A stretch of DNA of 64,000 nucleotides from Candidatus Obscuribacter sp. (GTDB lineage: Bacteria > Cyanobacteriota > Vampirovibrionia > Obscuribacterales > Obscuribacteraceae), in contig JADJQZ010000001.1 in assembly GCA_016712465.1 (NCBI GenBank), positions 3,596,001 to 3,660,000 on the forward strand. The letters are read 5' to 3'. This document shows positions 36,652 through 44,963 of the stretch, in pieces (position 1 is the stretch's first letter; each line of letters starts with the position of its first letter). The notes below the pieces were generated by a model that was not told the DNA's origin, did no database searches, and was given only the letters and a program-made list of their open reading frames with translations. A program made the translations under genes and the position numbers.

Positions 36652-37461
36652 ATGTACCTGCTTGAGTGCATAGAGAACATTTTCGAACAAGACCCGGCCG
36701 CTCGCAGTCGACTGGAGGTGGTCCTGTGCTATCCGGGTTTTCATGCTCTTGTTTTTCATCAAATCGCGTCACTGCTCTGGCGCTGCGGGCTGCGCACCCC
36801 GGCACGCTACACCTCGCACTGGGGAAGGGTGCTGACCGGCATCGAAATCCATCCGGGGGCAACCATCGGCCGGCGGGTCTTTATTGACCACGGCATGGGC
36901 GTGGTCATCGGTGAAACTGCCGTGGTCGGCGATGACTGCGTCATTTACCAGGGGGTGACTCTGGGAGCGGGCGCCGCAGCCCGCCAGGGAGCCTCGTCCA
37001 GAGATACCAAGCGCCATCCGACCCTGGGTAAGGGCGTCGTTGTAGGAAGCGGCGCCGAAATTCAGGGCGCCATTGAAGTGGGAGACAACGTCAGGGTGGC
37101 TTCCGGCTCAATTGTTCTCAAAGACGTGCCTGCCAATTCCATAGTGGTCGGCGTGCCTGGCCGGGTCATCTACAGGGACGGCAAAAAAGTCGAGAAAAAA
37201 GAAGGCGATGTGCCGGACATTGAGGCGGAAGCAATCAAGAGCTTGAGAGACCACATAAACAAGCTGGAGGCGGAACTCTTAAGCCTGCGCAGCAAGATCA
37301 AAGGTCAGCAGAATGCCATCGAAGACTTGAAGAGCCAGTTACCGGCAAGCTTAAACCAGCCTGCCGCCGATGCCTCCGGCACTGATTATCAGGCACTGCC
37401 GGGTGGTGAAAGCGATAAAACCGACCCTGTGGACGTATTCTTGCAGGGTGCTGGAATTTGA
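36652..37461 (+). CDS. cysE: Serine O-acetyltransferase
   Basis: 269 residues. Left-handed beta-helix acetyltransferase: IHPGATIGRRVFIDHGMGVV (catalytic His-Asp region near residue 77), VIGETAVVGDDCVIYQGVTL, and PTLGKGVVVGSGAEIQGAI. It makes O-acetylserine for cysteine synthesis. The N-terminus is the short type. After residue ~185 comes an extra coiled coil (LRDHINKLEAELLSLRSKIK) and an unstructured tail that most CysE proteins lack. The ATG at 36652 has AGGAAGC upstream; the longer open frame lacks one. A small coiled-coil gene follows. Confidence 0.94.
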   Translation: MYLLECIENIFEQDPAARSRLEVVLCYPGFHALVFHQIASLLWRCGLRTPARYTSHWGRVLTGIEIHPGATIGRRVFIDHGMGVVIGETAVVGDDCVIYQGVTLGAGAAARQGASSRDTKRHPTLGKGVVVGSGAEIQGAIEVGDNVRVASGSIVLKDVPANSIVVGVPGRVIYRDGKKVEKKEGDVPDIEAEAIKSLRDHINKLEAELLSLRSKIKGQQNAIEDLKSQLPASLNQPAADASGTDYQALPGGESDKTDPVDVFLQGAGI

Positions 37462-37586
37462 GCCGGTTTAGCAATACTTATTGGCGATGAGCGTTAGACG
37501 GGACAAAGAAGGGTAGAATAAACCTGAGTGGTTCGATGCCACTCCAGGCGTTAGCAATTGCAATTTACCGGAGGAAGGATACTCGC

Positions 37587-37802
37587 ATGGCCGTAAGCGA
37601 GCTCGAGAAGGCCTTTGGCACTCTAACCGAGGCCCTTGACCTGACAGAATCGGAGATAACCGAAGAAATCAAAATTATTCAGCAGCAAATTGAAGAGCTG
37701 AAAGAAAGAATTGTCGAGCTCCATGGTAAGCAAGAAACCCTGGCTCACGACCGTGAATCGATATCGGAGATGGTCAACAGATACGCTGCGGCCAATCCAT
37801 AA
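37587..37802 (+). CDS. Small coiled-coil protein
   Basis: 71 residues, almost entirely one predicted amphipathic helix: LTESEITEEIKIIQQQIEEL and KERIVELHGKQETLAHD show heptad spacing of hydrophobic residues. No cysteines, no signal peptide. GGAGGAAGG lies 10 bases before the ATG, the best ribosome site in the area, which decides the start and supports the gene. Family unknown. It lies 125 bases after cysE, itself ending in a coiled coil; an interaction is speculation. Confidence 0.72.
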   Translation: MAVSELEKAFGTLTEALDLTESEITEEIKIIQQQIEELKERIVELHGKQETLAHDRESISEMVNRYAAANP

Positions 37803-37854
37803 AGTATCGCTTGAGATTTGTCTTGAAAGCCCCGTTCCCCGGTGATAACCACTA

Positions 37855-38379
37855 ATGTCAGGCTCTTGCCCGTATTGCGGCGCAAAACTAAATTACGGCA
37901 TTAAGTTCTGCGTTGTATGCGGTCGCCCAATCCAGGGAAGCGAAACCGGCAGGATGGGCGGCGGTATGCGCAGCGGCATCAGACCGGCCGACGTCACCAG
38001 ACGGCTGGAAGACTTAATGACGGCTGCTAGATTCCGCCGGTCCAAAAGGCAGGTGACTCTTGATCAGTCCGTACACCTCTTCTCTCTCAATGCCTTTTCC
38101 GTGGTGACAGGCATTGCTCTGCTCTTTTGCGCTGTCAAGCTCAGTCTTGACGGCGGCTTTATTCATAAAGAGCACAAAATGGTGGCACCATTTTCCAAAA
38201 TCCTCAACGATATCGGTGCCAATAAGGTCAACTTCAAGAACGGCACTGTGAAAGCGGACGACAAATCCGATACATCCAATAAACAGACCGGCAAAAGTGA
38301 CAGCAGCTCCGGCAAAAAGAAGAGCGGCAAGTCACAGAACAAGAGAAACAAAAACAAGAACAAGCAGAATCAAAGCTAG
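37855..38379 (+). CDS. Zinc-ribbon membrane protein
   Basis: 174 residues. Residues 5-25 are a double-CxxC zinc ribbon (CPYCGAKLNYGIKFCVVCG). One hydrophobic segment (FSVVTGIALLFCAVKLSL, ~82-99) follows, then a tail extremely rich in Ser, Lys and Asn (SGKKKSGKSQNKRNKNKNK). The layout suggests an N-in membrane protein with a basic tail. Function unknown. A protein of similar plan is encoded at 61022-61657. It starts 52 bases after the small coiled-coil gene; the stop overlaps the convergent gene by four bases. Confidence 0.72.
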   Translation: MSGSCPYCGAKLNYGIKFCVVCGRPIQGSETGRMGGGMRSGIRPADVTRRLEDLMTAARFRRSKRQVTLDQSVHLFSLNAFSVVTGIALLFCAVKLSLDGGFIHKEHKMVAPFSKILNDIGANKVNFKNGTVKADDKSDTSNKQTGKSDSSSGKKKSGKSQNKRNKNKNKQNQS

Positions 38380-38591
38380 GTATTATCGCTGGTGGCATCG
38401 ACCAGGCGAATTATGCCGTGCTTGACGGAAAGCTGAAATTCTTCATGGGTCCACTGCTTCTTTACCTTGGGCGAATGCTGCAAGTCGGCGCGAATCATTT
38501 TGTCGCCGCTGGCGGTGACCACATAAAGATATTCCTTCTCAAACAATGGCGGCGCCTTTACTTTCAGGAGTTGCCCACGTTTGACATCCAA
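38376..38591 (-). CDS. Small hypothetical protein
   Basis: 71 residues: KRGQLLKVKAPPLFEKEYLY, VTASGDKMIRADLQHSP and LSVKHGIIRLVDA suggest a compact beta-rich fold, no signal peptide and no cysteine. Family not recognised. It lies 43 bases after the acyl-CoA dehydrogenase gene on the same strand and its stop overlaps the convergent zinc-ribbon gene. The tight packing and protein-like composition support it. Confidence 0.55.
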   Translation of the reverse strand: MDVKRGQLLKVKAPPLFEKEYLYVVTASGDKMIRADLQHSPKVKKQWTHEEFQLSVKHGIIRLVDATSDNT

Positions 38592-38634
38592 GTTATCACC
38601 CGCTTACCGTGCTCGTTCCCGCTGCGATCAAACT

Positions 38635-39795
38635 CTATACGGAAGTAACCATTTGCCGCCCCAGGTTCACTTTCAGCGACTCGCTGGTGCCGTCGGTCAA
38701 CTGCCCGACTTTAGCGTCGCGCATCAGTTTTTCCACCGGATACTCCTTGGAGAATCCATAACCGCCGAATACCTGCACGGCATCGGTAGTGACCCGCATG
38801 GCCATGTCCTGGGCAAAGGCCTTGGCGCAAACGGCTTCACTAATACAAGACTGACCCTGGTCGGCAAGTTGCGCAGCCTGATAGACCAGCAAGCGAGCCG
38901 CTTCAATGTCTTTGGCCATGTCGGCGAGCATGAAAGAGATGCCCTGGAAAGACGAAATCGGCAAACCAAAAGTCTGACGCTCCTTGGAATACTTGAGGGC
39001 ATGTTCCATGGCGGCGCGAGCCACTCCTACCAGACCGGCGGCGATGATCGGATAGGTCTTCACAAGAGACTGATTGTAGATGCGTGCGGCCTGCCCGGTA
39101 CCAAGCAAAACAGCGCCGGCCGGCACCATTACTTCTTCAAAACGCGCTGAAGAAATAACATGGGCTCTTTTACCAAGCGTTTCCAGCCGGTGGTCAAAGT
39201 TAAGACCATCTTCGCCCGATCTGACCAGGAAGTATGTGCCGCCGACAAGTTCTTGCTCGGAGGCGTCACCAGAGGCGGCCAGTTCGCGCCGGTCTTCGTA
39301 GGCTTTAATCAAATACCATTCGGCCACGCCACCATTGGCAATTGCATTGTGTTTGCCGTTCAAGAAGAAATCATCGCCGTCCCTGCGAAAGAAGACCCTT
39401 CCGGCCCGAATACCTGTATCCATGGCATAGCCAGCCAGAGAAGGACTCTCCATCAGTGGCGCCAGAAACTCTTGCTTTTGTTCGGCAGTTCCCACTTCTA
39501 TGACGAAGCGCTGAGCAACGTCGGAGGCTTCAATACTGCCGGAGATACCACTATCGCCGAAGCCCAACTCCTCGGCAATCACAGCCCCTTCCAAACAAGA
39601 AAGACCGAGCCCTCCGCAATCTTCGGGCACCGACATATTGAGCAACCCGGCCTCCCAGGCCGACTTAATCAATTCGATTGGAAACTCACCACTTTGGTCG
39701 TGCTTGCCGGATACCCGGGCTATCTCACGAGCAGCAAAGTCCTTTGCCAGTTTTTGATACTCGAGAAGTTCGGCGGGAAGCTTATGAATTAGCAT
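38635..39795 (-). CDS. Acyl-CoA dehydrogenase with Asp in place of the usual catalytic Glu
   Basis: 386 residues, FAD-dependent acyl-CoA dehydrogenase. Family stretches: MSVPEDCGGLGLS (near 60), LAPLMESPSLAGYAMD, GNAIAN-type GKHNAIANGGVAEW, YSKERQTFGLPISSFQGISF (near 280) and VFGGYGFSKEYPVEKLMRDA (near 340). It would oxidise acyl-CoA and pass electrons to ETF, whose genes are 9 kb away. The catalytic base, normally Glu in YEGTSE, here lies in TDGTSE, so Asp368 replaces Glu. The alternative Glu site of isovaleryl/long-chain types is not evident. Start: ATG at 39795, where family homology begins. Confidence 0.9.
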   Translation of the reverse strand: MLIHKLPAELLEYQKLAKDFAAREIARVSGKHDQSGEFPIELIKSAWEAGLLNMSVPEDCGGLGLSCLEGAVIAEELGFGDSGISGSIEASDVAQRFVIEVGTAEQKQEFLAPLMESPSLAGYAMDTGIRAGRVFFRRDGDDFFLNGKHNAIANGGVAEWYLIKAYEDRRELAASGDASEQELVGGTYFLVRSGEDGLNFDHRLETLGKRAHVISSARFEEVMVPAGAVLLGTGQAARIYNQSLVKTYPIIAAGLVGVARAAMEHALKYSKERQTFGLPISSFQGISFMLADMAKDIEAARLLVYQAAQLADQGQSCISEAVCAKAFAQDMAMRVTTDAVQVFGGYGFSKEYPVEKLMRDAKVGQLTDGTSESLKVNLGRQMVTSV

Positions 39796-39868
39796 AGTTC
39801 TGGTTCTTTTACTTGAGGGTGGAGTGCCCGGCAATTCGGGAGGGAAGCAAATCCCGGCATCAGCCGCA

Positions 39869-40111
39869 TTAGTTAAGAATAGCTATTTTAGAATGTTCCA
39901 GGCAGACTTCTCCGCCGGCTATTAGCATCTTATTATGATTGCAGGAAAACACCACTTGGCAGCCACAGTCTAGAATGAACACCCCTTGAATGTGCGGAAC
40001 AGCGCTGCTTTTGCCGACACCGACAGGCGCCATTAAAATAAAGTTCACACCACCGGTACCGGCAATGCTTAGAGGAGCCACTTGACCAGGACCTGGCCCT
40101 GGCGTCATCAT
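39869..40111 (-). CDS. Small hypothetical protein
   Basis: 80 residues, unrecognised. N-terminal Pro/Gly stretch ([19 protein letters not shown]), then [20 protein letters not shown] and [20 protein letters not shown], with three cysteines and alternating hydrophobic residues suggesting a small beta fold. The sequence looks protein-like and no other frame here is better, but there is no clear ribosome site. It is divergent from rpe with 47 bases between starts. Confidence 0.42.
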   Translation of the reverse strand: MMTPGPGPGQVAPLSIAGTGGVNFILMAPVGVGKSSAVPHIQGVFILDCGCQVVFSCNHNKMLIAGGEVCLEHSKIAILN

Positions 40112-40158
40112 TGACTCTGTCAAGAAGTACCCTTGGAACAAACCGAAAGCCCACTATC

Positions 40159-40836
40159 GTGACCCTCATAGCCCCCTCAATCCTCTCCGCCGATTTCGCC
40201 CGCCTGGGTGAAGAAGTAGCACGCGTGGAAGCGGCCGGCGCCGACTGGATCCATGTGGACGTCATGGATGGTCATTTCGTACCGAATATAACCATCGGTG
40301 CGCCGGTCGTGAAAGCCTTGAGAGCAGTAACAAAACTACCAATCGACGTGCATTTGATGATATCCGAGCCGGACCGCTACCTGGCGGATTTCGCCGAGGC
40401 CGGCTCAGACTACATTACCGTACACCAGGAAGCGTGCCACCACCTGCAGCGCACCCTCTCCCACATTCGCAGCCTGGGCAAGAAAGCCGGCGTGGCATTG
40501 AACCCGGCCACCAGCGAAGAGACTCTCCGCTATGTTCTTGCGGACATTGACCTGGTCCTGGTCATGTCGGTGAACCCAGGCTTCGGCGGACAAAAGTTCC
40601 TCGACACGGTCCTGGATAAGATTGACAACCTGCGCCGCATGTTTGATGAAGCCGGGCACAAAGACGTGCACATATCCGTCGATGGCGGTATCAACAGCGA
40701 TACCGGCAAATTGGTGGTAGATAAGGGCGCAGACGTACTTGTAGCAGGCAATTTCATTTATAAAGCCAAAGACATAAACCAGGCTGTAAAAGACTTAAAA
40801 ACCAAAAGCGAAGAAAAAATCAAGGCATCACGCTAA
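40159..40836 (+). CDS. rpe: Ribulose-phosphate 3-epimerase
   Basis: 225 residues, TIM barrel. [17 protein letters not shown] at the start (catalytic Ser/Asp region), [18 protein letters not shown] (metal His and Asp), [26 protein letters not shown] and [11 protein letters not shown]. All ligand residues are present. It interconverts ribulose-5-P and xylulose-5-P in the pentose phosphate pathway. The GTG at 40159 gives the normal length; no good ribosome site is visible, and an upstream in-frame start at 40111 cannot be excluded. Confidence 0.95.
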   Translation: MTLIAPSILSADFARLGEEVARVEAAGADWIHVDVMDGHFVPNITIGAPVVKALRAVTKLPIDVHLMISEPDRYLADFAEAGSDYITVHQEACHHLQRTLSHIRSLGKKAGVALNPATSEETLRYVLADIDLVLVMSVNPGFGGQKFLDTVLDKIDNLRRMFDEAGHKDVHISVDGGINSDTGKLVVDKGADVLVAGNFIYKAKDINQAVKDLKTKSEEKIKASR

Positions 40837-40852
40837 GCGCAAGGAGATGAGC

Positions 40853-41488
40853 ATGTCGGATAGACAAGAGCAAACTAGAGGCATAAGGAAGCTGAGCAAC
40901 ATGAGCCAAGTAGAATCGAAAAAGTGCCACTGTTGGCAGATAGTTAGCGCCGGTCTGGCTCTCACCCTGACTGCGGGCAATGCCGCCCTGGCCAACGAAG
41001 TAGATCAAGAATTCATCGTCGACACCGGCTCCATAGGCAAGAGCACCCACGGAGTCGTTCATTCCGACCAGTTTCTGGAACTGGGAGTACCAACGGCCAA
41101 CAGCCTGCGCATCGAAGGCGAGCAGTCTCTGCGCATGGGCAAGCTTGATCGAGCCATAATGGTGCTGCAAAGATCAGTGGAAATGGCACCGATGGATATG
41201 GATGGTCGCATCCTCTATGCCGAGGCCCTGGAAAAGAAACTGATCAAGCAGAAAGACAAGCGCGATCCCGCACTCTATAACTTTGTCGTGAAGCAGTGGC
41301 TGTTTGTTTCCAAAAACGCAGAGTTCGCCGATCAGGGCATGCAAGGCTTCCAGCACCTCTACAAAATAGCAGGCACTGTTCCGAAGAAGTTCGAGAAAGA
41401 GAAGAAGTTCCTGGAACGCGTGCTCATTCGCGAAGACGGAACCGAGAAAGTGATCCTGGGCAAAAAGCCGACGGCTCCGAATCTCTAA
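40853..41488 (+). CDS. Exported protein with TPR-like repeat
   Basis: 211 residues. A long N-terminus (~30 residues) precedes a hydrophobic signal core (IVSAGLALTLTAGNAALAN, cut near residue 48). Then GEQSLRMGKLDRAIMVLQRS and PMDMDGRILYAEALEKKLI look like one or two TPR helices; the rest is helical and Lys-rich. Function unknown. AAGGAG lies six bases before the ATG at 40853. It starts 16 bases after rpe, so it is co-transcribed with it. Confidence 0.7.
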   Translation: MSDRQEQTRGIRKLSNMSQVESKKCHCWQIVSAGLALTLTAGNAALANEVDQEFIVDTGSIGKSTHGVVHSDQFLELGVPTANSLRIEGEQSLRMGKLDRAIMVLQRSVEMAPMDMDGRILYAEALEKKLIKQKDKRDPALYNFVVKQWLFVSKNAEFADQGMQGFQHLYKIAGTVPKKFEKEKKFLERVLIREDGTEKVILGKKPTAPNL

Positions 41489-41500
41489 CAATGAGCTGAA

Positions 41501-41974
41501 TCAGCTGCCGCTCTTGCTGAGAAGAAAGCGACAGATCTTCACCAGCAGGTGCACCAGGCCGACTGCAGTCGATAGTGCGCCCAGCACCATCCAGGTCCAG
41601 CAACTGTGATAGCCGACCAGATGTTCAATACCGGGTCCGACGACGGCGCGCGTTTCGGCAGGGAAGTCGCTCAAATTAAAACAGGCCAGAAGCAGCAGGA
41701 AAAATCCAATACCGCCGTTGAACAATCCAAACAGGAGCGTTAACCACCAGCGGTGCCAGAGCAGAAGCAGGGGCACAAAACCTAAGAGCAAAAGGGCATC
41801 AGGTAGCCAGATAAGCGGCTCACCAGGATGGATGGTAAAGGCCAGAATCAGGCTCAGCACCCAGAGGGCCGTGGAAGAAAGCGTAGCCAATAGCCCAGGG
41901 CTCAGTTTCTTTTTGGAAGCCCGAGATGGTAAATTCCCGCTTTCGCCCCTATCAATAGCCTCATCGTCAGTCAT
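41501..41974 (-). CDS. Four-helix membrane protein
   Basis: 157 residues. A polar N-terminus (~25 residues) then four hydrophobic segments: LLATLSSTALWVLSLILAF, LIWLPDALLLLGFVPLLLL, LTLLFGLFNGGIGFFLLLL and WMVLGALSTAVGLVHLLV. The loop between the third and fourth holds a His and Cys (VGYHSCWTW). Family unknown. Its start overlaps the stop of the TOPRIM gene by four bases, so the two are co-expressed; convergent with the TPR-like gene (12 bases between stops). Confidence 0.7.
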   Translation of the reverse strand: MTDDEAIDRGESGNLPSRASKKKLSPGLLATLSSTALWVLSLILAFTIHPGEPLIWLPDALLLLGFVPLLLLWHRWWLTLLFGLFNGGIGFFLLLLACFNLSDFPAETRAVVGPGIEHLVGYHSCWTWMVLGALSTAVGLVHLLVKICRFLLSKSGS

Positions 41975-43245
41975 GGCTTTCCTCTTGCGGCTTTGGCCAG
42001 CGCCACCTTCTCATTTAATTGCAGCATCAATTCTTGCAAAAAGGCAGGCACTTGCTGGCGCTCCTGTAGATTGCGACCGGCTATCTGCGCAAATTCCAAC
42101 TTGTCGAAATCGCCAAGACCGCTGCGGCGACAAAGTTTCGCCAGAGCTTCCTTGCGACTGCCGATAACAGGCACCATTTCAAAGTCGGACTCGCTCAGGG
42201 TAACGCCGTGCCCGGCGAATTGCTCGGAAAGACATTTGAGAAAATAACCATGATTGAAGCTGTCTTCCAGTTCGCCGCCATCAAACACTCTCAGCAGATC
42301 AACCTGGGGGCGCAGAGCTTCCTCCACAACTTCCGCTTCCTCCAGGGCATCACCATCGAGCACGGCCACCACCGCTATGCCCAAGAGATCTCGCAAATTC
42401 AAATAGCGTCGAGCCACTTGCCTGGCACCACCGCTGGAGACAAGCAAAATTCCACTTTCCGCCAGATCAATATTCATAACCCTGGCTACATGAGGCAAAA
42501 TAATACACTCGGAATTACCTTCCACAAGTAAGACCACTCGCGGTTCAAGCGCTCCCGGCAAGGTTTGAAAATAATGCCAGTGCACAGAGGGCGCATCCGC
42601 TTGAACGGCGGACTGCTCCAGCGCCTTCAATAAATCTCTCAAGACGCCTAACTTCAACTGATTCAATCCGCTCAGTTCACCCATGTCGGTCGCCGATGCA
42701 GGAGCAGCGCCCACTCCGTAGCGACCGGCTTGCAGCCAGTCAGGACTGGCCAGGCAGCGAAAGAAAAGCCACTGTTTCTGACTATCGGTCAAATTCTCAA
42801 AGGCACGAATAAGCTTGATCACCGGCGAGGGCAGAGCGGTATCGCCATTGCAGGTAATACGCCCCCGTTCGGACTGCTCCTCGGTCAGCTCATTCAGGCA
42901 TTGCTTCTGCCAGACGGCAAAGGCTCCACTTCGGTAAAGCCGCAATTCGGATAGTGCCAGAGCAAGACTGACCAGGGCATTGAGAAGTTGCTCCCAAGCA
43001 TTGCCGCTACCCCAGACCAGGCTGAAAAACTGCGCTACTTCCAGGGGCGAAAGTTCTTTGAACTGCTTCTGGTTATCTTTATCAGGTGCCAGACTGCGCA
43101 AGGCATATTTACGAATCTGAGCATAGCGACTGACCGGATCTTCCAGGCGCAAAAGCTTCAAACAAACGTGGCGAATCTCATCAGGGCCTGGCTTCCGATA
43201 GGAGATTTTCTCAAAGAGAGGAATCAGATTTGAATTTTGGGGCAT
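41971..43245 (-). CDS. TOPRIM-domain protein (OLD-nuclease-like), no ATPase domain
   Basis: 424 residues. The C-terminal part (~235-420) has a TOPRIM fold like that of OLD-family nucleases: VVLLVEGNSECIILPHVARV (conserved Glu), LLVSSGGARQV, and VVAVLDGDALEEAE (DxD metal motif), then ELEDSFNHGYFLKCLSEQF. The N-terminal ~230 residues are helical and unrecognised (FEKISYRKPGPDEIRHVCLK). No Walker motif is present, unlike OLD or Gabija GajA proteins. Could cut or nick nucleic acid, or synthesise/bind nucleotides; unproven. I start it at the ATG at 43245; the open frame continues upstream but crosses the palindromic divergent promoter region. Operon with the membrane protein that follows. Confidence 0.75.
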   Translation of the reverse strand: MPQNSNLIPLFEKISYRKPGPDEIRHVCLKLLRLEDPVSRYAQIRKYALRSLAPDKDNQKQFKELSPLEVAQFFSLVWGSGNAWEQLLNALVSLALALSELRLYRSGAFAVWQKQCLNELTEEQSERGRITCNGDTALPSPVIKLIRAFENLTDSQKQWLFFRCLASPDWLQAGRYGVGAAPASATDMGELSGLNQLKLGVLRDLLKALEQSAVQADAPSVHWHYFQTLPGALEPRVVLLVEGNSECIILPHVARVMNIDLAESGILLVSSGGARQVARRYLNLRDLLGIAVVAVLDGDALEEAEVVEEALRPQVDLLRVFDGGELEDSFNHGYFLKCLSEQFAGHGVTLSESDFEMVPVIGSRKEALAKLCRRSGLGDFDKLEFAQIAGRNLQERQQVPAFLQELMLQLNEKVALAKAARGKP

Positions 43246-43300
43246 TGAATGAGACTTCAGAATATCCGAATATGAGAAGACAAACTTCGTAATTAACCCT

Positions 43301-43316
43301 TCCCATATATATGGGA
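43301..43316. promoter_or_regulatory. 16-base perfect palindrome
   Basis: TCCCATATATATGGGA is a perfect palindrome between the divergent TOPRIM and MATE genes, 55 bases upstream of the TOPRIM ATG. It is a candidate operator. Confidence 0.45.
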
Positions 43317-43382
43317 TTGCGTGTAGTCTAATAAATTCCCCCCGCAAATAGCAATCACTACAAAACAATATATTCTTCGCAA

Positions 43383-43398
43383 ACGGTTCCAAAACCGT
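43383..43398. promoter_or_regulatory. Inverted repeat ACGGTT-CCAA-AACCGT upstream of the MATE gene
   Basis: A perfect 6-base inverted repeat with 4-base spacer, ending 39 bases before the MATE ATG, repeated partly as AAACGG just after. It could be an operator or a leader hairpin. Confidence 0.4.
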
Positions 43399-43437
43399 AA
43401 ACGGAAAGGTACAAGACCAAAGTGGCGGTGCAAACCA

Positions 43438-44853
43438 ATGTCCTCCCTGATAGACGAGAAAGAGCAAAAGCTCTCCGTAGACGAGATTATCGTCTCCGGG
43501 TCTACTCTGGCGGCCATCTGGCACATGAGCTGGCCCATGCTTGTGCAGATGCTAATCGTGTCGGTGGCAAGCTTTGCAGACGTTTGGGTAGCCGGTAAGT
43601 TAGGCTCAGACACCCAGGCAGCCATCGGGATATGTAACCAGATATGGTTCCTCATGCTGCTCATGACTGTCGCTCTCTCTTCAGGCAGTATGGCACTCAT
43701 AAGTAGGTTCTGGGGCGCCCGCGATTATGAACAGGCGGAAGAAGCAGGACGGCAGTCCATGCTCTTTGCCATCGTCTTTGGTGTGCTCTCAACCGGCGCC
43801 GGTCTGCTTGCCGCCCGGCCGCTGCTCATGCTCTCCGGTGCCAGCGCCACAGTGCAAGAGTTAGGCTGGCAGTTTCTCTCGGTCGACCTGCTATCGCAAC
43901 TGCCCTTCACCATAGTCTGGACGGCCCACTCCATGTTCCGGGCTGTGGGCAATAGCCGAGTGCCCATGCTCAACTGGCTGGCCATGGCAGTGGTCATAGT
44001 TTCACTCGACCTCTTCCTCTGCCTCAAGCTTCATATGGGCATAGCCGGTATCGGTTGGGCCTGGCTGGGCGGCGGCATGGTCGGCACTATCCTCAACCTG
44101 GTCCTGCTCACTCAATCAGACCTGAAGCGCTCGCTAGATCTGGCGCCCACCTTAGGTGCCATCTTCGGGGGCAAAAAAGAAGAGCTCAAGCTCACTCTAG
44201 ATTGGATGAAGCGTATTTTGAATGTCGGTATACCAACCTGCATTCAGGATCTGGCCTGGGTCATGGGAAACTTTGCCCTGTTCTCCATCTTTGCCCTCAC
44301 TCAGAATCCCACCGATTCCGAGGCAGCCTGGACTATCGGTTTCAGATTGGAAGAGATGATCTGTACATTGCCCTTGCATGCCATCGGCTGTTCGGTGGGA
44401 ACCATCATCGGACAGAACCTGGGAGCAGGCAAACCGGAAAGAGCGGAAAAAGCAGGTTGGCAGGCCACACAACTGAGCCTCCTTTTCCTGGTGCCAATCA
44501 CCATCGTCATGTACATCAATGCCGAGCCAATCGCTCGCTTAATGTCACAAGACAGGGAAGTAGTAATGCTTACAGCCGATTATCTACGCATAGTCGGTTT
44601 GTGCCAACCTCTGGTAGCCTGCTGGATTGTACTCTTCGGAGCCATGACCGGTGCCGGTTATACAAAGTGGCCGATGTGGATTGGCATACTCTGCCTGACC
44701 GTGATCAGACTACCGCTCTCCTACCTGCTTGTGCACAACTATAATATGGGCACAAACGGAATATGGATAGGAATCTCCGCTTCCGCAGCCGTAATCGGCA
44801 TGCTGGCCATTCTGAGATTCCGTTCGGGAGTGTGGAAGACGCAGAAAGTCTAG
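43438..44853 (+). CDS. MATE-family efflux transporter
   Basis: 471 residues with about 12 membrane segments. It begins with a hydrophilic ~25 residues, then WHMSWPMLVQMLIVSVASFA and VGKL-like WVAGKLGSDTQAAIG, and the matching second half GIPTCIQDLAWVMGNFALF with IGCSVGTIIGQNLGAGKPE, the duplicated MATE pattern. The family exports cationic drugs or metabolites using H+ or Na+ gradients at the inner membrane; substrate unknown. The ATG lies after a weak GGCGG. Ends ahead of a strong terminator. Confidence 0.92.
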   Translation: MSSLIDEKEQKLSVDEIIVSGSTLAAIWHMSWPMLVQMLIVSVASFADVWVAGKLGSDTQAAIGICNQIWFLMLLMTVALSSGSMALISRFWGARDYEQAEEAGRQSMLFAIVFGVLSTGAGLLAARPLLMLSGASATVQELGWQFLSVDLLSQLPFTIVWTAHSMFRAVGNSRVPMLNWLAMAVVIVSLDLFLCLKLHMGIAGIGWAWLGGGMVGTILNLVLLTQSDLKRSLDLAPTLGAIFGGKKEELKLTLDWMKRILNVGIPTCIQDLAWVMGNFALFSIFALTQNPTDSEAAWTIGFRLEEMICTLPLHAIGCSVGTIIGQNLGAGKPERAEKAGWQATQLSLLFLVPITIVMYINAEPIARLMSQDREVVMLTADYLRIVGLCQPLVACWIVLFGAMTGAGYTKWPMWIGILCLTVIRLPLSYLLVHNYNMGTNGIWIGISASAAVIGMLAILRFRSGVWKTQKV

Positions 44854-44882
44854 AGACTTTTGCCATAGCTAAGGAAGATAAA

Positions 44883-44930
44883 AAGACGGTGTGGTCATGA
44901 ACTTTTTTCGTGGCCGCACCGTCTTATTTA
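44883..44930 (+). terminator. Rho-independent terminator after the MATE gene
   Basis: AAGACGGTGTGG (44883-44894) pairs with CCGCACCGTCTT (44914-44925) with one G-T pair; the tail is ATTTAAT. The loop side contains a run of six T. Located 30 bases after the stop. Confidence 0.75.
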
Positions 44931-44963
44931 ATATCCACTGCCGACTGAACTCAAGGAGGGAAG

